NCBI GenBank assembly: GCA_003315655.1
Contig: NIZT01000070.1
Location: 1-64,000 of the forward strand
Direction: 5' to 3'
DNA from: Candidatus Methanobinarius endosymbioticus
Lineage (GTDB): Archaea; Methanobacteriota; Methanobacteria; Methanobacteriales; Methanobacteriaceae
Length of the DNA stretch: 64,000 nt
Positions 51,979 to 63,089 of this stretch are shown here, in pieces. Numbering within the stretch: position 1 is the stretch's first letter; every line of letters begins with the position of its first letter. A model generated the notes under the pieces. The model worked only from the letters and a program-made list of their open reading frames with translations. It was not told the origin of the DNA and made no database searches. The position numbers and the translations under genes were made by a program.

Positions 51979-54777
51979 TAGAAAAAGGAGCAAATAACTA
52001 TATTGGCTATGCTTATTTTGTTATTTTTTGCTTTTAGTTTTTCGGTGTTAATGCAGCTGATTATGCTATTGATAATTCAACGGGGATAATCACAGGAATA
52101 ACCATAGAGGAGATGGGGACACACTAACTCTACAAGAAAGAATCTATAACAAATCAACTGATCGTGGAATCACAATCAACAAAAACCTAACAATAAAAGG
52201 AAACAGTTCCCCAGATAAGGTAATCATCAACGCACAAGGACTCAACAGAATCTTCACACTAGGCAATAAAAGAAATGTAACATTCTTAAACCTAACATTC
52301 ATCAACGGATACACAACTGCTAATGGAGGAACAATATATAACAACTTCGCAAACTCAACAATAATATTCATCAACTGTACATTCATAAACAACACTGCAA
52401 GTAGTTGGTGGAGCAATCTACAATTTGGGGGATAATTCTATTGTACTAAATAGTATTTTCACTGATAATAATGCAAGTACTTTTGATGGAGGAGCAATTT
52501 TTAATAATGGTAATAATTTTACTGTAAATATTAGTTCTTTTACAAATAATTCTGCATTATATGGTGGTGCTATTTATAATGTTGGTGGTTTGTTTGTTGT
52601 GGGTAATGTTTGGTTGGTAATAATGCAACAGCCACTGGCTCTATGATCTATAATAATGGCCGTATGGGTGTTTTAAATTTAACATTTCTAGATAATATGA
52701 CTCATTATGTTGGTGGATCTAGCATTGTTTTTTATGCATTTTTAACTGATGATATGGGTAATACTGTATCTGGAGATACTATAAGTTTTATGTTAACGGT
52801 ACTCTTGTTGGTCAAGATGTTTCTGATAGAAACGGAATGATACGTATCAACTTTACAATACCTGATTCTATGAGACCAACTGCTACTGATTATCCTGTAA
52901 CTTCCTTTTTTGTCCCGATACCGGGTACTTATTCAGGAAATACTGGCTATGCTACTGATTTTTATGATGGTGAGTTGGAAATTCCTTACAATGGTAGAAT
53001 ACCAACCGATACCACTATTAGCATACCAAGTAATATTAAGGCTGGTCAAAATGTTAATATAACTGGCGTGTTTCATGATGGTGATCCTTTAGCTGGTATA
53101 TCAATTAATGTTACTATTAATGGTGAAAAGTTTATTGTAACTACTAATAGTACTGGTGGATGGAGTTTAACACATGTTCCTAGTGTTGCTGGTAACTTAA
53201 CAGTTATAGCTAATTGGCCTAGAAACAGTCCCCATAATGGATTTACTAACTCTAATATTCTTAATGTGAGTAAAGTTACTACCAACTCAACTATTAATGT
53301 ATCTAATGGTAAAATTGGTAAAACAATGAATATCACAGGTACTGCAATAGATGAAAACGGTAATCCATTAGCTAATGTTCAGCTTAATGTGACTATAAAT
53401 GGTGCAACAATCTATAATAACGGAGCTAATTTAATTATAACAGGATCAAATTTCATGAATAATAGAGTAAAAAAGGGCATGGAGGAAATTTTGGTGGAGT
53501 TATATGGAATAATATGGGTAATTTAGTTATTATTGATTCAAATTTCACAAAGAATGATCAATTCCAAGTTAATGGTGGTATTATTTCAGGTAATGGCAAA
53601 TGGATCATATCTGGTTCAAATTTTATTAATAACTATGCAGATGGAACAGGTCCAAATGGTGGTAATATTAATTTTTATGGAACTAGTCTAAACATAAACA
53701 ACTCAAATTTTATAAATAATAGTGTAAATGGAACAGGTGGTGCTATTTATATTAGTGGAAACAATGGAACTCACAATATAGATAGCTGTAATTTCGTTAA
53801 TAATAGTGCAACTAACGGTGGTGGTGCTATTTATAATTATTATACTAATTCAACAGTGAAATATTCTTTGTTCTATAATAATACAGATAATTTAAATAGA
53901 ACTTTCATTAACACAGAAAATGGTAGTTTAATTGCTGACTATAAGTGGTTTGGACAAAATGATATTAATCCAGACTGGTTTACTAATACAACTGTGAATA
54001 AATGGTTTGTAATAACTCTTAGTACTATAAAAAATAAAATTGACTTTGGTTATGAAGCATTATTTAAATATACTATTAAATTAAACGATGGTACAACTGA
54101 TAATGTTATAAAATTACCTTATTTTAATTATATTGCTTTTGGTAAACCTTATGATGCACGTGTAAGTAGAACTTTATCTCATATTTACTCTACATCTGGA
54201 AATAAAACCTTGAATTTAAATGCAGATAAACAATTATTGAAAGTTAATATCACTGTTTTAAGTGTTTCTCGTATTTTAAAACAAGTAACTACTGAAACTA
54301 TTAGTGTTAATAATATTGGCATTAAAACATCTAAACTTAGATATACTTTCAAAAATTTCTGTAATATTAAAGGTTCAAAAGCCTTCACAGTAAAGATAAA
54401 CAAAAAATTCATTCTAACTGGCCTTAAAACTACTAAAAATGTTCTTTATAAATACTATAAGAAAATTGGTATTCTAAAACTTAATATTAAAAATTTAGAT
54501 GGATCTAAAACAGCTAGTATAAAACTTGGTGTAAAAAGAACAAAAAATGTTGTTTCAGGTAAACTCAAAGATTAAACAAATATAATTACAATAATTATTA
54601 TCATAAAGATATTAATCATAATTATAAGATTAATATTCCCACTAAATATAAAATATCAAATATTAAAGTGAAAAATGTTAATAATTATAAAATAAATTCT
54701 AATGTTGTTTATAGTAATTCAACTAGCTTGAAAAATAACCAACAAACTAAATCATTTGTTTACAGCAAAAAAATTTA
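51979..54777 (+). pseudogene. Adhesin-like protein with lost start codon and frameshifts (locus 6)
   Basis: GGAGGTG ends 7 bp before position 51979, where ATG is expected; the codon there is TAG, followed in frame by a signal peptide (KKEQITILAMLILLFFAFSF). After a shift the frame gives GVNAADYAID, then QERIYNKSTDRGITINKNLT and beta-helix repeats (NCTFINNTA, NSIFTDNNASTFDGGAI). Ig-like domains (DENGNPLANVQLNVTINGA) lie at 52837-53520, a second beta-helix stretch and the conserved C-terminal domain (FILTGLKTTKNVLYKYY) at 53514-54575, with a final shifted piece to 54777. The C-terminal domain is shared with locus 1. Confidence 0.82.
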
Positions 54778-54792
54778 AAAAACATTTAAAAA

Positions 54793-54819
54793 AGAGGATT
54801 TTTATTTTTTTTATCCTCT
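54793..54819 (+). terminator. Hairpin terminator after adhesin locus 6
   Basis: AGAGGAT / ATCCTCT stem (54793-54799 and 54813-54819) around a T-rich loop, 15 bp after the stop and followed by a T-rich tract. It resembles the AGGATAA hairpin after locus 3. Confidence 0.6.
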
Positions 54820-55332
54820 CTATTTTATAATATATTTTTTATATAATATTATTTTTTCCAATCATTAAAAATTAAATCTTTTATTAGAAAATTTAAGAGT
54901 ATTTTTTGTTAAAACCAATTGGGAGATATTACATTGATCATATCGTTCTATAAAATTAGATATTTTATACAATTAATAGCCTATTATGTAATTTTTATAC
55001 ATTCATTTTTCTTTTATACAAATAATATTTATAATATAATTAAAAATTTAAAAAAAATTAAATTTATTGATTTTTATATCTCAATTTTTATTTTTCATTA
55101 TTATTTTTATTATATAGCAATAAAATTGATTTAAATTAATAAAATTATATTTATTTCTAAAAATATATTTAAATATACTTTATTTATTCAAAAGGATAAC
55201 AATATATATTATAAAATATAAACGGTTGCATCTAGAAAAAACTAAAAATAATAAAAATAAAATAATAATTCTATTAACTTCCATAGTTGTGGATTACATT
55301 ATTTTATATAATAATTAAATTAATGATTTAAA
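54820..55332. other. AT-rich intergenic region
   Basis: 513 bp. A 71-codon frame at 54919-55134 starts with TTG and is almost only Ile/Phe/Tyr/Lys, as random AT-rich DNA would give, so I do not call it a gene. The promoter of the GHKL/STAS-like pair should lie near 55300. Confidence 0.4.
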
Positions 55333-56162
55333 ATGATTCGAAGTTTATATTATGATTATAAAAACTTTGAAACAATTATGAGAAGCCATTTTGTTAAAAA
55401 TTATATTGACATTAGTAATCAAAGATTTTTAATTCCAACAACAATTATTCCTCTTATCTGTTAGTCTAAAAAGAGGAGTAAAAAAATAATCACAAGTAGC
55501 AGTGTTTCTGATAATGTTCGAAGAATATTAAATAATCAACCTACAAATACCACTATTACTTATAGTAATTTGCCATATAATTCAAAAAATCGTGTTGAAG
55601 ACAAAATAGCTAATAAAATGGCTGCAAATATTAATAAAGAATATGGTGGACATCAAGCTTTATTATATTTTAGATGAACTTATTGATAATATTTATAATC
55701 ACACATCTTTTGAAAAAGGACATGCTACTCAAGGACATGTATATTCTCAAGAACATCCGGATAAAGAATATCTAGATGTTTGTATCATGGCTGATGGGCT
55801 ATCAATACATGGAAAATTCAAAAAAGAAGATATTATATTTAAAAATGATTATCATGCAATTGAAAAAGCTATTGATAAAACCACTACTGAAAAAAATGAT
55901 GAATATGATCGAAGTAATGGCTTATGGACAACATTAAAATTAGTTGTTGAAGCAAATAGAGGAAATGTTCTAATTGTATCAGGTAATGGTTGTCCATATG
56001 TGAAAAATAAGAATAGTTATAAATATATATTATTAGAACAAAGATATATTTAAAGGAACTTTGATATCATTAAGATTAGTTAAAAATTCTGTTTTTATAC
56101 ATGATCATATTGATATTTTTGAAAAAACACCCTATAAATACAAAGAAAGAGAACTATTATGA
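55333..56162 (+). pseudogene. GHKL-type ATP-binding protein, partner of a STAS-like gene, decayed
   Basis: The frame from ATG 55333 has an in-frame TAG after 43 codons (near 55465), then runs open to a TGA near 55676. A +1 or -2 shift continues it as YYILDELIDNIYNHT, which looks like the N-box of HATPase domains (E-x-x-D-N-x-x-x-H). Then VCIMADGLSIHG and SNGLWTTLKLVVEANRGNVL suggest the G boxes and the final helix. Another shift near 56050 gives IFKGTLISLRLVKNSVFIHD, ending at TGA 56162. The stop overlaps the ATG of the STAS-like gene (ATGA). Such pairs act like anti-sigma/antagonist switches in bacteria; the role here is inference. Confidence 0.6.
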
Positions 56163-56419
56163 ATGAAACAAATGAATTTATAAAAATAAAGATAATAGAG
56201 CAAGTAAATCCTAACTTAGGATTGAATTCTTCAACAAAAGATCTATTCAAAAAATTAAATAATTCTACTGCTCAAAACATCGAAATAGATTTCACTGATG
56301 TAGTTTTTATGAGTCGATCATTTACACAAGAATATGTATCAAAAAACAAAACTAATAAAAATATTAAAGAAATTAACATTCCAGAAGATGTTGCTCCCAT
56401 GTTTAAAATAGAACTTTAA
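56159..56419 (+). CDS. STAS-like domain protein (DUF4325)
   Basis: An 86-residue intact protein. The pattern matches DUF4325: a first strand with NEFIKIKIIEQVNPNLGLNS, helix STKDLFKKLNN, strand IEIDFTDVVFMSRSFTQEY with the family's D-F-x-x-V-x-x-x-S-R-S-F block, then a final strand. The family is related in fold to anti-anti-sigma STAS proteins and often sits next to HATPase genes. It overlaps the upstream ATPase gene by 4 bp. Because that partner is broken, this protein may no longer have a function. Confidence 0.7.
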   Translation: MNETNEFIKIKIIEQVNPNLGLNSSTKDLFKKLNNSTAQNIEIDFTDVVFMSRSFTQEYVSKNKTNKNIKEINIPEDVAPMFKIEL

Positions 56420-56759
<340 letters not shown>

Positions 56760-58661
56760 TTGAAAAATACAAAAATTAAATCATTGGTTCATTTTTTCAA
56801 ATCAAATGAAACTAAATTGTCATTTTTATTTATTTTGCTATTTTCCTCAATAATCACAATTTTATTAATATGGATAAACACTTCTCATGAAATTTTAGGT
56901 AGTTCTTATAGAGATGTTTATTTTTATTTAATAAAATCTCTAAGATTTTCGGGATATTCAATTGGGGGATATGAATATGTTAATTATTTGTCTCCTCTTA
57001 TTCCTTTTTTAACATCGTTTTTATTTAAATTGGGATTTGTTAATGAAACAAGTATATTTATTGTAACTGGAATATTTTATATTTTAGGGGTTTTAGGAGT
57101 ATTTTCACTTTTAAAATTAAGATTTAGAAATATAATGGCAATATTTGGAACTATAATATACACTGGATTATCAATCAACTTAATATGGGTAGCTAATGGA
57201 ACACTTGATATTCCAAGTGTTTCATTGACTATTTTAGCTATTTATTTATTTGTTATAGGTGTGGAAAAAAATCAAAAATACTTTTATCTAGCATTTCCTG
57301 TAGCTATGTTAGGTTTTTTTGCAAAATATACTGCAGGATTAGCTATCCCTTTAATGTTTTTGTATATTCTTTCTAAACCAGATATAAAAAACACTATTCC
57401 AAAATATTGGAAAAATGTTATAGGAAGTTTGGGTGCAGGTTCAATAACCTCTATTCCATTCATGGCTTATTTTTACATAAATAAAATACCTTTAGGATTT
57501 TTAAATCAAGCTAAAGACATAGCTTCTAAAACTACAATAGTTTCAGAGGTTAATAACAATCTTTTTTATTATTTCACAAACATACCTCGATTTATATATA
57601 ACCCAAATCATATTTTATCATATATAATAATTTTTATAGTTGTATTAGGACTTATTATTGGAATTTATATACTTTTAATGATTTTTAGAATGAAAAATAT
57701 GAATGTTAGCCAATATATTAGTAAAAATAGAGATATGGATAAAATCCATAGTAATTATTTCTTAATAATGAATAAAAAAATTTCTAACAAATTAGTATAT
57801 TTTTTAATAATTGTTAGTATCTTTGTAATGTTTATTTCGTTTTTAACAGCTAGTACAATATCTTTTGTGTATAGTGAATTGATATTCTTTGTTTTAGCAT
57901 TTATTTTCTCTTATCTATTGAATAAATTGATCAAAACATTGCCAAATAATAAATTTTTTAGATTTGATTTGTTGATGTTTTCTTGGTTTTTTTCATACTT
58001 AATATTTTTTTCAGCTCATCTTGTTAAAGTTGATAGATATTTCATAACAATGGCTCCTACATTTGTATTCTTTGTTACATTAGCATTAAACACTCTACTA
58101 AATTTAAAACCATTAAATTATAAGAAAAACTCTCAAAATAAAAATAAGAGTCCTGATTTGTCTCAAAATAATTATCAAAAGTTTAATTCAGATATACTAG
58201 AAAATAAAGATATTTTAAATGAAAATCAATCTTTAAATCAAAATCAGGCAAAAAATAATTGGAGAAAAGTTTGGAAGATTAATATAAAACCTAATATAAA
58301 AAATCTTATTCCTCTATTGCTAATTGTTATATTTTTAATATCTTCTTTTGGATATTTAACGTTGGATAAACATGATTCTTTAGCTCATGATGAGAGAGAA
58401 ACAGTTAATTGGATTAAAAATCACGATCCTAATTATAACTCTAAAGTTATATGGGCAGAAAGGGGTCCGATATTCACATGGTATTTCAAAAAGGAAATCA
58501 TCTATGTAAATTGGGAGCATTCTCCACAAAACTTGTCTGAAATGATGAAAGGAAATAACACTACTTATTTCATTGCATTGTCTCCTGAAGAAAATATCCC
58601 TGGTTATAGTTCAGTTAAAAAGATAGGTAAGGTTACTATTTACCAAAGAAATACTAGTTAG
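56760..58661 (+). CDS. Membrane glycosyltransferase, GT39 (PMT/ArnT) type
   Basis: A 633-residue integral membrane protein that probably transfers a sugar from a lipid carrier to a surface polymer or protein. I start at TTG 56760 because GGAGG lies 7 bp upstream; the frame opens 10 codons earlier, but that start would include the ribosome binding site. An N-terminal anchor (LSFLFILLFSSIITILLIWI) is followed by the first loop with SSYRDVYFYLIKSLRF, the position where this family has its catalytic acidic residue, and about ten further membrane segments. A cytosolic Asn/Gln/Lys-rich insertion (about residues 462-505) precedes the last membrane segment and a C-terminal extracellular domain. Intact. 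The acceptor is unknown. Confidence 0.8.
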   Translation: MKNTKIKSLVHFFKSNETKLSFLFILLFSSIITILLIWINTSHEILGSSYRDVYFYLIKSLRFSGYSIGGYEYVNYLSPLIPFLTSFLFKLGFVNETSIFIVTGIFYILGVLGVFSLLKLRFRNIMAIFGTIIYTGLSINLIWVANGTLDIPSVSLTILAIYLFVIGVEKNQKYFYLAFPVAMLGFFAKYTAGLAIPLMFLYILSKPDIKNTIPKYWKNVIGSLGAGSITSIPFMAYFYINKIPLGFLNQAKDIASKTTIVSEVNNNLFYYFTNIPRFIYNPNHILSYIIIFIVVLGLIIGIYILLMIFRMKNMNVSQYISKNRDMDKIHSNYFLIMNKKISNKLVYFLIIVSIFVMFISFLTASTISFVYSELIFFVLAFIFSYLLNKLIKTLPNNKFFRFDLLMFSWFFSYLIFFSAHLVKVDRYFITMAPTFVFFVTLALNTLLNLKPLNYKKNSQNKNKSPDLSQNNYQKFNSDILENKDILNENQSLNQNQAKNNWRKVWKINIKPNIKNLIPLLLIVIFLISSFGYLTLDKHDSLAHDERETVNWIKNHDPNYNSKVIWAERGPIFTWYFKKEIIYVNWEHSPQNLSEMMKGNNTTYFIALSPEENIPGYSSVKKIGKVTIYQRNTS

Positions 58662-59329
58662 TATATCTTGTAGATATTAGCTATCTTGAGGTTATTGATA
58701 TTTCAGACCCATAATTTTATTTCAATTATCTTAGACACCCGTAGATTTTCATGAAATCATCATAAATTTGATGTATTATCACTTTTTATTATTAAATTTA
58801 ACACCATCTAGTTTTTTATTTTTAATTTATAATGAAAATTTGACATTTTCAGCTTTTTTACAAACTCTCTATTAATTTTCATTTCAATTCCTTTAATCTA
58901 TTATGGTAACTTTATATATTCTGTATTAGATAATATAGTTTGTTGTTAAAAACTGCTTCTTTATAGGGCTTTTTAAATTATGAATAAGATCATTTATTAA
59001 TTATTATTAATTAGTATATTAATAATAAATTTGCACATTGTTAACAAATCATATTATTGATAAATTATAATTATTAATAAATTATATTAATAAAATTATA
59101 TTTCTAATAAATTTTTATTTATTAAATTTTTTATTAATTTTATTTATTAATTTTCAATTTATAGATAATTCAATGATTATAAAAGGATTTATACTAATTC
59201 TTTTATAGTTTAATCACCAATTTCATGATTAAATTCATAATAAAGCAATTTAAGGATGTTTTGTTTTTACAAGTTTTTTAATCATTATTTTTTGAAGTGG
59301 GGGAATAATGGTTTTATGGAGGCGAATAT
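58662..59329. other. Non-coding region with a hairpin and a long leader
   Basis: 668 bp. A hairpin TGAAAAT / ATTTTCA (58833-58839 and 58845-58851) followed by cttttttac may terminate the glycosyltransferase transcript. The right part probably holds the promoter and long leader of the pseudomurein peptidase remnant, ending in GGAGGCGA at 59318-59325. The stretch 58660-58760 is less AT-rich than its surroundings but is not a tRNA. Confidence 0.4.
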
Positions 59330-60909
59330 ATGATAAAAAGTAAAAGAAAATTAATTGTAATGATTCTTTTAGCTGTTTTTGTAATTGGAGTTAGTGTCAC
59401 GTGTGTTTCTGCTGCTGATTCAACCAGTGGTAGTTCAGTGAGGCCTAAACAGATTTCACAAAATGATATTTTGGCGGCAAGTAAAAAAGTTAAGGCGTAT
59501 ACTGAGAAAAATTAGCGTTTACCAGATTTTGTAACTATTAGAAATAAAAAATATTCTATGGAAGAGTATATGTATTTATCTTCTATGACTTTAGAATATA
59601 GATATTTGAATAAGAAGAATGCAGTTACAGTTAAATATGACATTAAAAGTCCTTCTAATCCAAGTGGTTCTAAAATTTCAGGGACATTAACTAAGCGACA
59701 ATTTACAGTTTATGGAATGAAAGCATATAATATATGGCTAAAAACAACATTGCTCCTAAGTCAGTTTCAACTAAATTAGGTAAAATACAATTTCAGTCAT
59801 TTATTCATGCTAATAGTCGTATTTTAGCATGGGCAGCTAACAATGGTGCAAAATTACCTAATAGTTCATCGATGTCAATTGCCACTACTGATCCAATAAA
59901 TCAATATATGCCTAAATACCCTGGTGCATCAGGATCTCCTGAAACAAATGGGACTAAACCTCCTGTGGTTAATCTTGGTAACTCTGTTTCTATGAATAGT
60001 ATTTTTGAAGTTTTTAATCGTGTTAAGGCTTATATTGAAAATAATAATACTATTCCTAAAACTGTTGGAGTAGGTTCTGATACTTATTCTATCCACGATT
60101 TTTTATATCTTTTATCTAAAGCTATTGTTAACCATAATCCTGGCATGACTACTACTGGGACTGTTTTGTCTAGTTGTGTTCCTTCTAGTCCTTCTGGTAA
60201 TAATAATTTAGCTAAACTTTATAAAGCAGAATTTGTTAATATTGCTAAAAATATAGTGAATTATTACACAGCTAATAAAAAAGCTTCAAATTATGTAGAA
60301 TCTAGTCTTAGAAACTTACAATACCAATCCACAATATATGTTTTAGCACGAGTTGGAGCATATATCCAAAATAACAAAAACACAATTCCAAACTATGTAG
60401 ATGTCACTGTAGACAGTTCAAGTAAAATCAATGGTGGTAGTGGAGGATCTAGCTCTGGAAAATTAGCAGAATTTTTAAAAGCTACTAAAAATTGCCAATT
60501 AAATGATGCAAAAATACAAAATTTAGCTAGACAATTAACTTTTGGATTAACATCAGAATTATCTAAAGCAAAAGCAATATTCAACTATATAAGAGATCAA
60601 ATTTCTTATTCATTTTACTATAATACAGCTAAAGGTGCAGTAGGAACATTAAATGCAAAATCAGAAAACTGTGTAGATAAAAATCATCTAATGATTGCTC
60701 TTTTAATAACTACTGGTATTGGAGTTCGTTATGTAAATGGTATGGCTACCTTTTCATTTAGTGGTCATATAGGTCATACATGGGCTGAGATATACATTGA
60801 TGGTAGATGGGTTATTGCTGATATAACCAGTAGTCGTAATACTATAGGCAATGTTAATAATTGTTGGAATCATGAAATATGGTCAAAAACAGCTGAGATA
60901 ACTTTCTAA
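59330..60909 (+). pseudogene. Pseudomurein endoisopeptidase-like protein (PMBR repeats plus transglutaminase-like peptidase), interrupted
   Basis: GGAGGCGA precedes ATG 59330 and a signal peptide (KLIVMILLAVFVIGVSVTCV, cleavage near SAA). Pseudomurein-binding repeats follow: ILAASKKVKAYTEKN ... YSMEEYMYLSSM, IFEVFNRVKAYIENN ... YSIHDFLYLLSKA, and IAKNIVNYYTANK ... YQSTIYVLARVGAYI. The C-terminal peptidase (about last 145 residues) has the Cys-His-Asp triad of C71/transglutaminase-like enzymes: SENCVDKN, GHTWAE and IADITSS. An in-frame TAG at 59513-59515 and a frameshift near 59735 break it. Relatives PeiW and PeiP from prophages cut pseudomurein cross-links; a cellular copy could remodel the wall. 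The C-terminal 391-codon piece is intact. Confidence 0.8.
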
Positions 60910-61153
60910 TAATTGAAATTATCTCTTAATAATATTTTATTTATTTTAAATTTTTTAATTTTTATTTAATTATTCTTAATTTATTTTTTAATCTAATTAT
61001 TAATTAATTCTTAATTATCTTATATTTCTATTTTATATAATTTTTTATAATATTTGAAAATAAAAATGAATAAATTTAATAAAAAGATAACTTTTTATAT
61101 ATTTTTAAACATTTTATACATTTTAACTATTTTACATATTATTATGTATTTTA

Positions 61154-61538
61154 TTAATTTATAGATTTATTAATAATATTATCACTTATTAAACCATAAA
61201 ATAATCCTAAAATAGGATAAATTAGACATGTCAATCCAATATCTAACATATAGCTAGAAAATGACATTTTTATTGGACCTTCCATAAACATGAATAAATC
61301 GAATATAATACTTATTATGAAAAATATAATTCCTAATTCTAATCATTTTATAGCTGTTATATTTGAATCTTTTTTTATATATAAAAATAAAAATATTGAA
61401 CCTATTAATACAAGAACTAATGGGCGTATTGTTTCAAATAAAGGATTTCCCTGTGTTTTCAGAGGATAAATCAAAAAACACTATAAATGGTATTAACCAT
61501 ACTAAAAATCCATATAAAATTCCAATTTTCCATTTCAT
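61154..61538 (-). pseudogene. Small multi-pass membrane protein, broken
   Basis: From ATG 61538 (MKWKIGILYGFLVWLIPFIV) the frame runs to SSENT, then one indel shifts it to QGNPLFETIRPLVLVLIGSI, an in-frame TGA follows ITAIK, and the remainder (LELGIIFFIISIIFDLFMFM ... YPILGLFYGLISDNI) ends at TAA 61154. About four membrane segments in a protein of about 128 residues. Family not recognised. The opposite-strand frame at 61363-61602 is a shadow. Confidence 0.55.
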
Positions 61539-61818
61539 AAGTATCACTCAATTTTTTATATTAATAATATGTATTAAATATATTAATAATTATTTATACT
61601 AATTATCTTTAAAATATTATGATTATAGTAAAAAGAGTCTTAATTAAATATATAAAAATGAAAGATATGTAAATAAAATGAAATAAATAAAAAATAGAAA
61701 ATAAAATATGATAAATTAAAGAATTTAAAGTCATATAAATAATATAAACATTTTGAAGTAATTAAATTAAGAATTTAAATAAAATAAATTAAGTAAATGA
61801 ATAAAAATTTAAAATAAA

Positions 61819-62643
61819 TTAAATATAATCTATTTTCAATGTTTTAATATAATTCATTTGATTTTTTTCATTGTAGATTAAACCCCAAGTTGCCCTTGCA
61901 GATAACAAGGTCATGTATGGATAGAATATCAATAATGTAATTATTATTCCTACAATTGGGATTATATTGATCAACATCATTATAAAATCTATAACCATTA
62001 AGATAATAAACAATACAGCATACCATACTATATAATTTTCCCATCCAATTTTATTTATCGTGTTAAATATTTCACTAAAATCAAATGCAGCTCCCATATT
62101 TCCTTTTTCAACAAATCTAGCAATAGTAATAGTTGCGATTAAGGTGAATAGTATGAATAAAATCAATGCTATTAAGAACACAACAAAGAATGAAATAATT
62201 ACTTGTGTTATAAATGCTTGAGTCATAATTGTACCGAGAGCTATTCTCAATATATAATCAAATGCTTCAGTTATGAATGCTACTACTAATGTTATTATAA
62301 TTGGTATTAAATAATAGATTATTGTGATAATTAAAACTTTTATCCCATCTACAATATTTTCCCAGATTTATTTTTCTGGTAAAACATTTATATTACTAAT
62401 TGTTTCTCTAACAATACTAAAACTATATCCTGCAACAAATAAATTTATTATTAAACTTACTATTGGAACTATAGTAAGAATTATTCCTGTAATACCAATA
62501 CTGTGTAAAGATATTCCTAAAGCTGGTAAAAAAGTAGCTAAATTAGCTATTATAACTAATATACCTAAAATTAATAATTTGTTCCAATCAGTTTTGAAGG
62601 AGAAGTGAGACTATCTTTAAAAATTCCGCTTATTTTTATTTTT
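61819..62643 (-). pseudogene. DUF4013 family membrane protein, interrupted
   Basis: AGGAGT at 62649-62654 marks the likely start region, though no ATG is visible. The N-terminal frame SGIFKDSLTSPSK shifts to TDWNKLLILGILVIIANLA, runs through two membrane segments and FSIVRETISNINVLPEK, then meets an in-frame TAA (62368-62370 region) before IWENIVDGIKVLIITIIYYL. The rest is open to 61819 with four more membrane segments (LITLLIFYPYMTLLSARATW is conserved in the family). DUF4013 proteins are archaeal envelope proteins of unknown role. One shift plus one nonsense change. Confidence 0.65.
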
Positions 62644-63089
62644 CTAACACTCCTTTTTAAATATCAATATAAGTTTATCTTATATTACAATATATTTTTT
62701 CGTTTCATTATTAATATGCTTGATTAGTCTGTCTTTGCCTTATTTATTAATTATTTAGTTGAATTAATTTAATTATACTTAATTTTTAACTAAAAAAAGA
62801 ATTAAAATTAAATTAAAATAATATTATGAAAATAGTATAAAGATAGAATAACAATTTAATAAATGAAAATTTTATAATAAATAAAAATTTTATTATTTAA
62901 ATTGTTATAATATAAATCTAAAAGTGAAATAAAGTGATTATAATACATTAATAAACATAAATAGTTATTATGAAATGATTTATATATTGTAATAATTAGT
63001 AAATAAAATTAGTAAATAACAGTAATATTTAGTAAATAACTTAAAATTTAACTAATTAAATTTTAAATAACTATAATGGGGATGAAATT
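62644..63089. other. AT-rich divergent intergenic region
   Basis: 446 bp between the leftward DUF4013 remnant and the rightward VOC gene. No gene or strong hairpin is visible. ATGGGGATGAAATT just before 63090 supplies the VOC ribosome binding site. Confidence 0.4.

Noticed and set aside
52144..52416. 90-codon minus-strand frame inside adhesin locus 6
   Set aside because: Antisense shadow of the beta-helix coding frame.
54919..55134. 71-codon open frame
   Set aside because: TTG start, no ribosome binding site, and a composition of almost only Ile/Phe/Tyr/Lys as expected from random AT-rich sequence.
59513..59515. In-frame TAG in the pseudomurein peptidase as pyrrolysine
   Set aside because: A frameshift lies just downstream, and pyrrolysine use is not expected in Methanobacteriales. 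A nonsense mutation is simpler.
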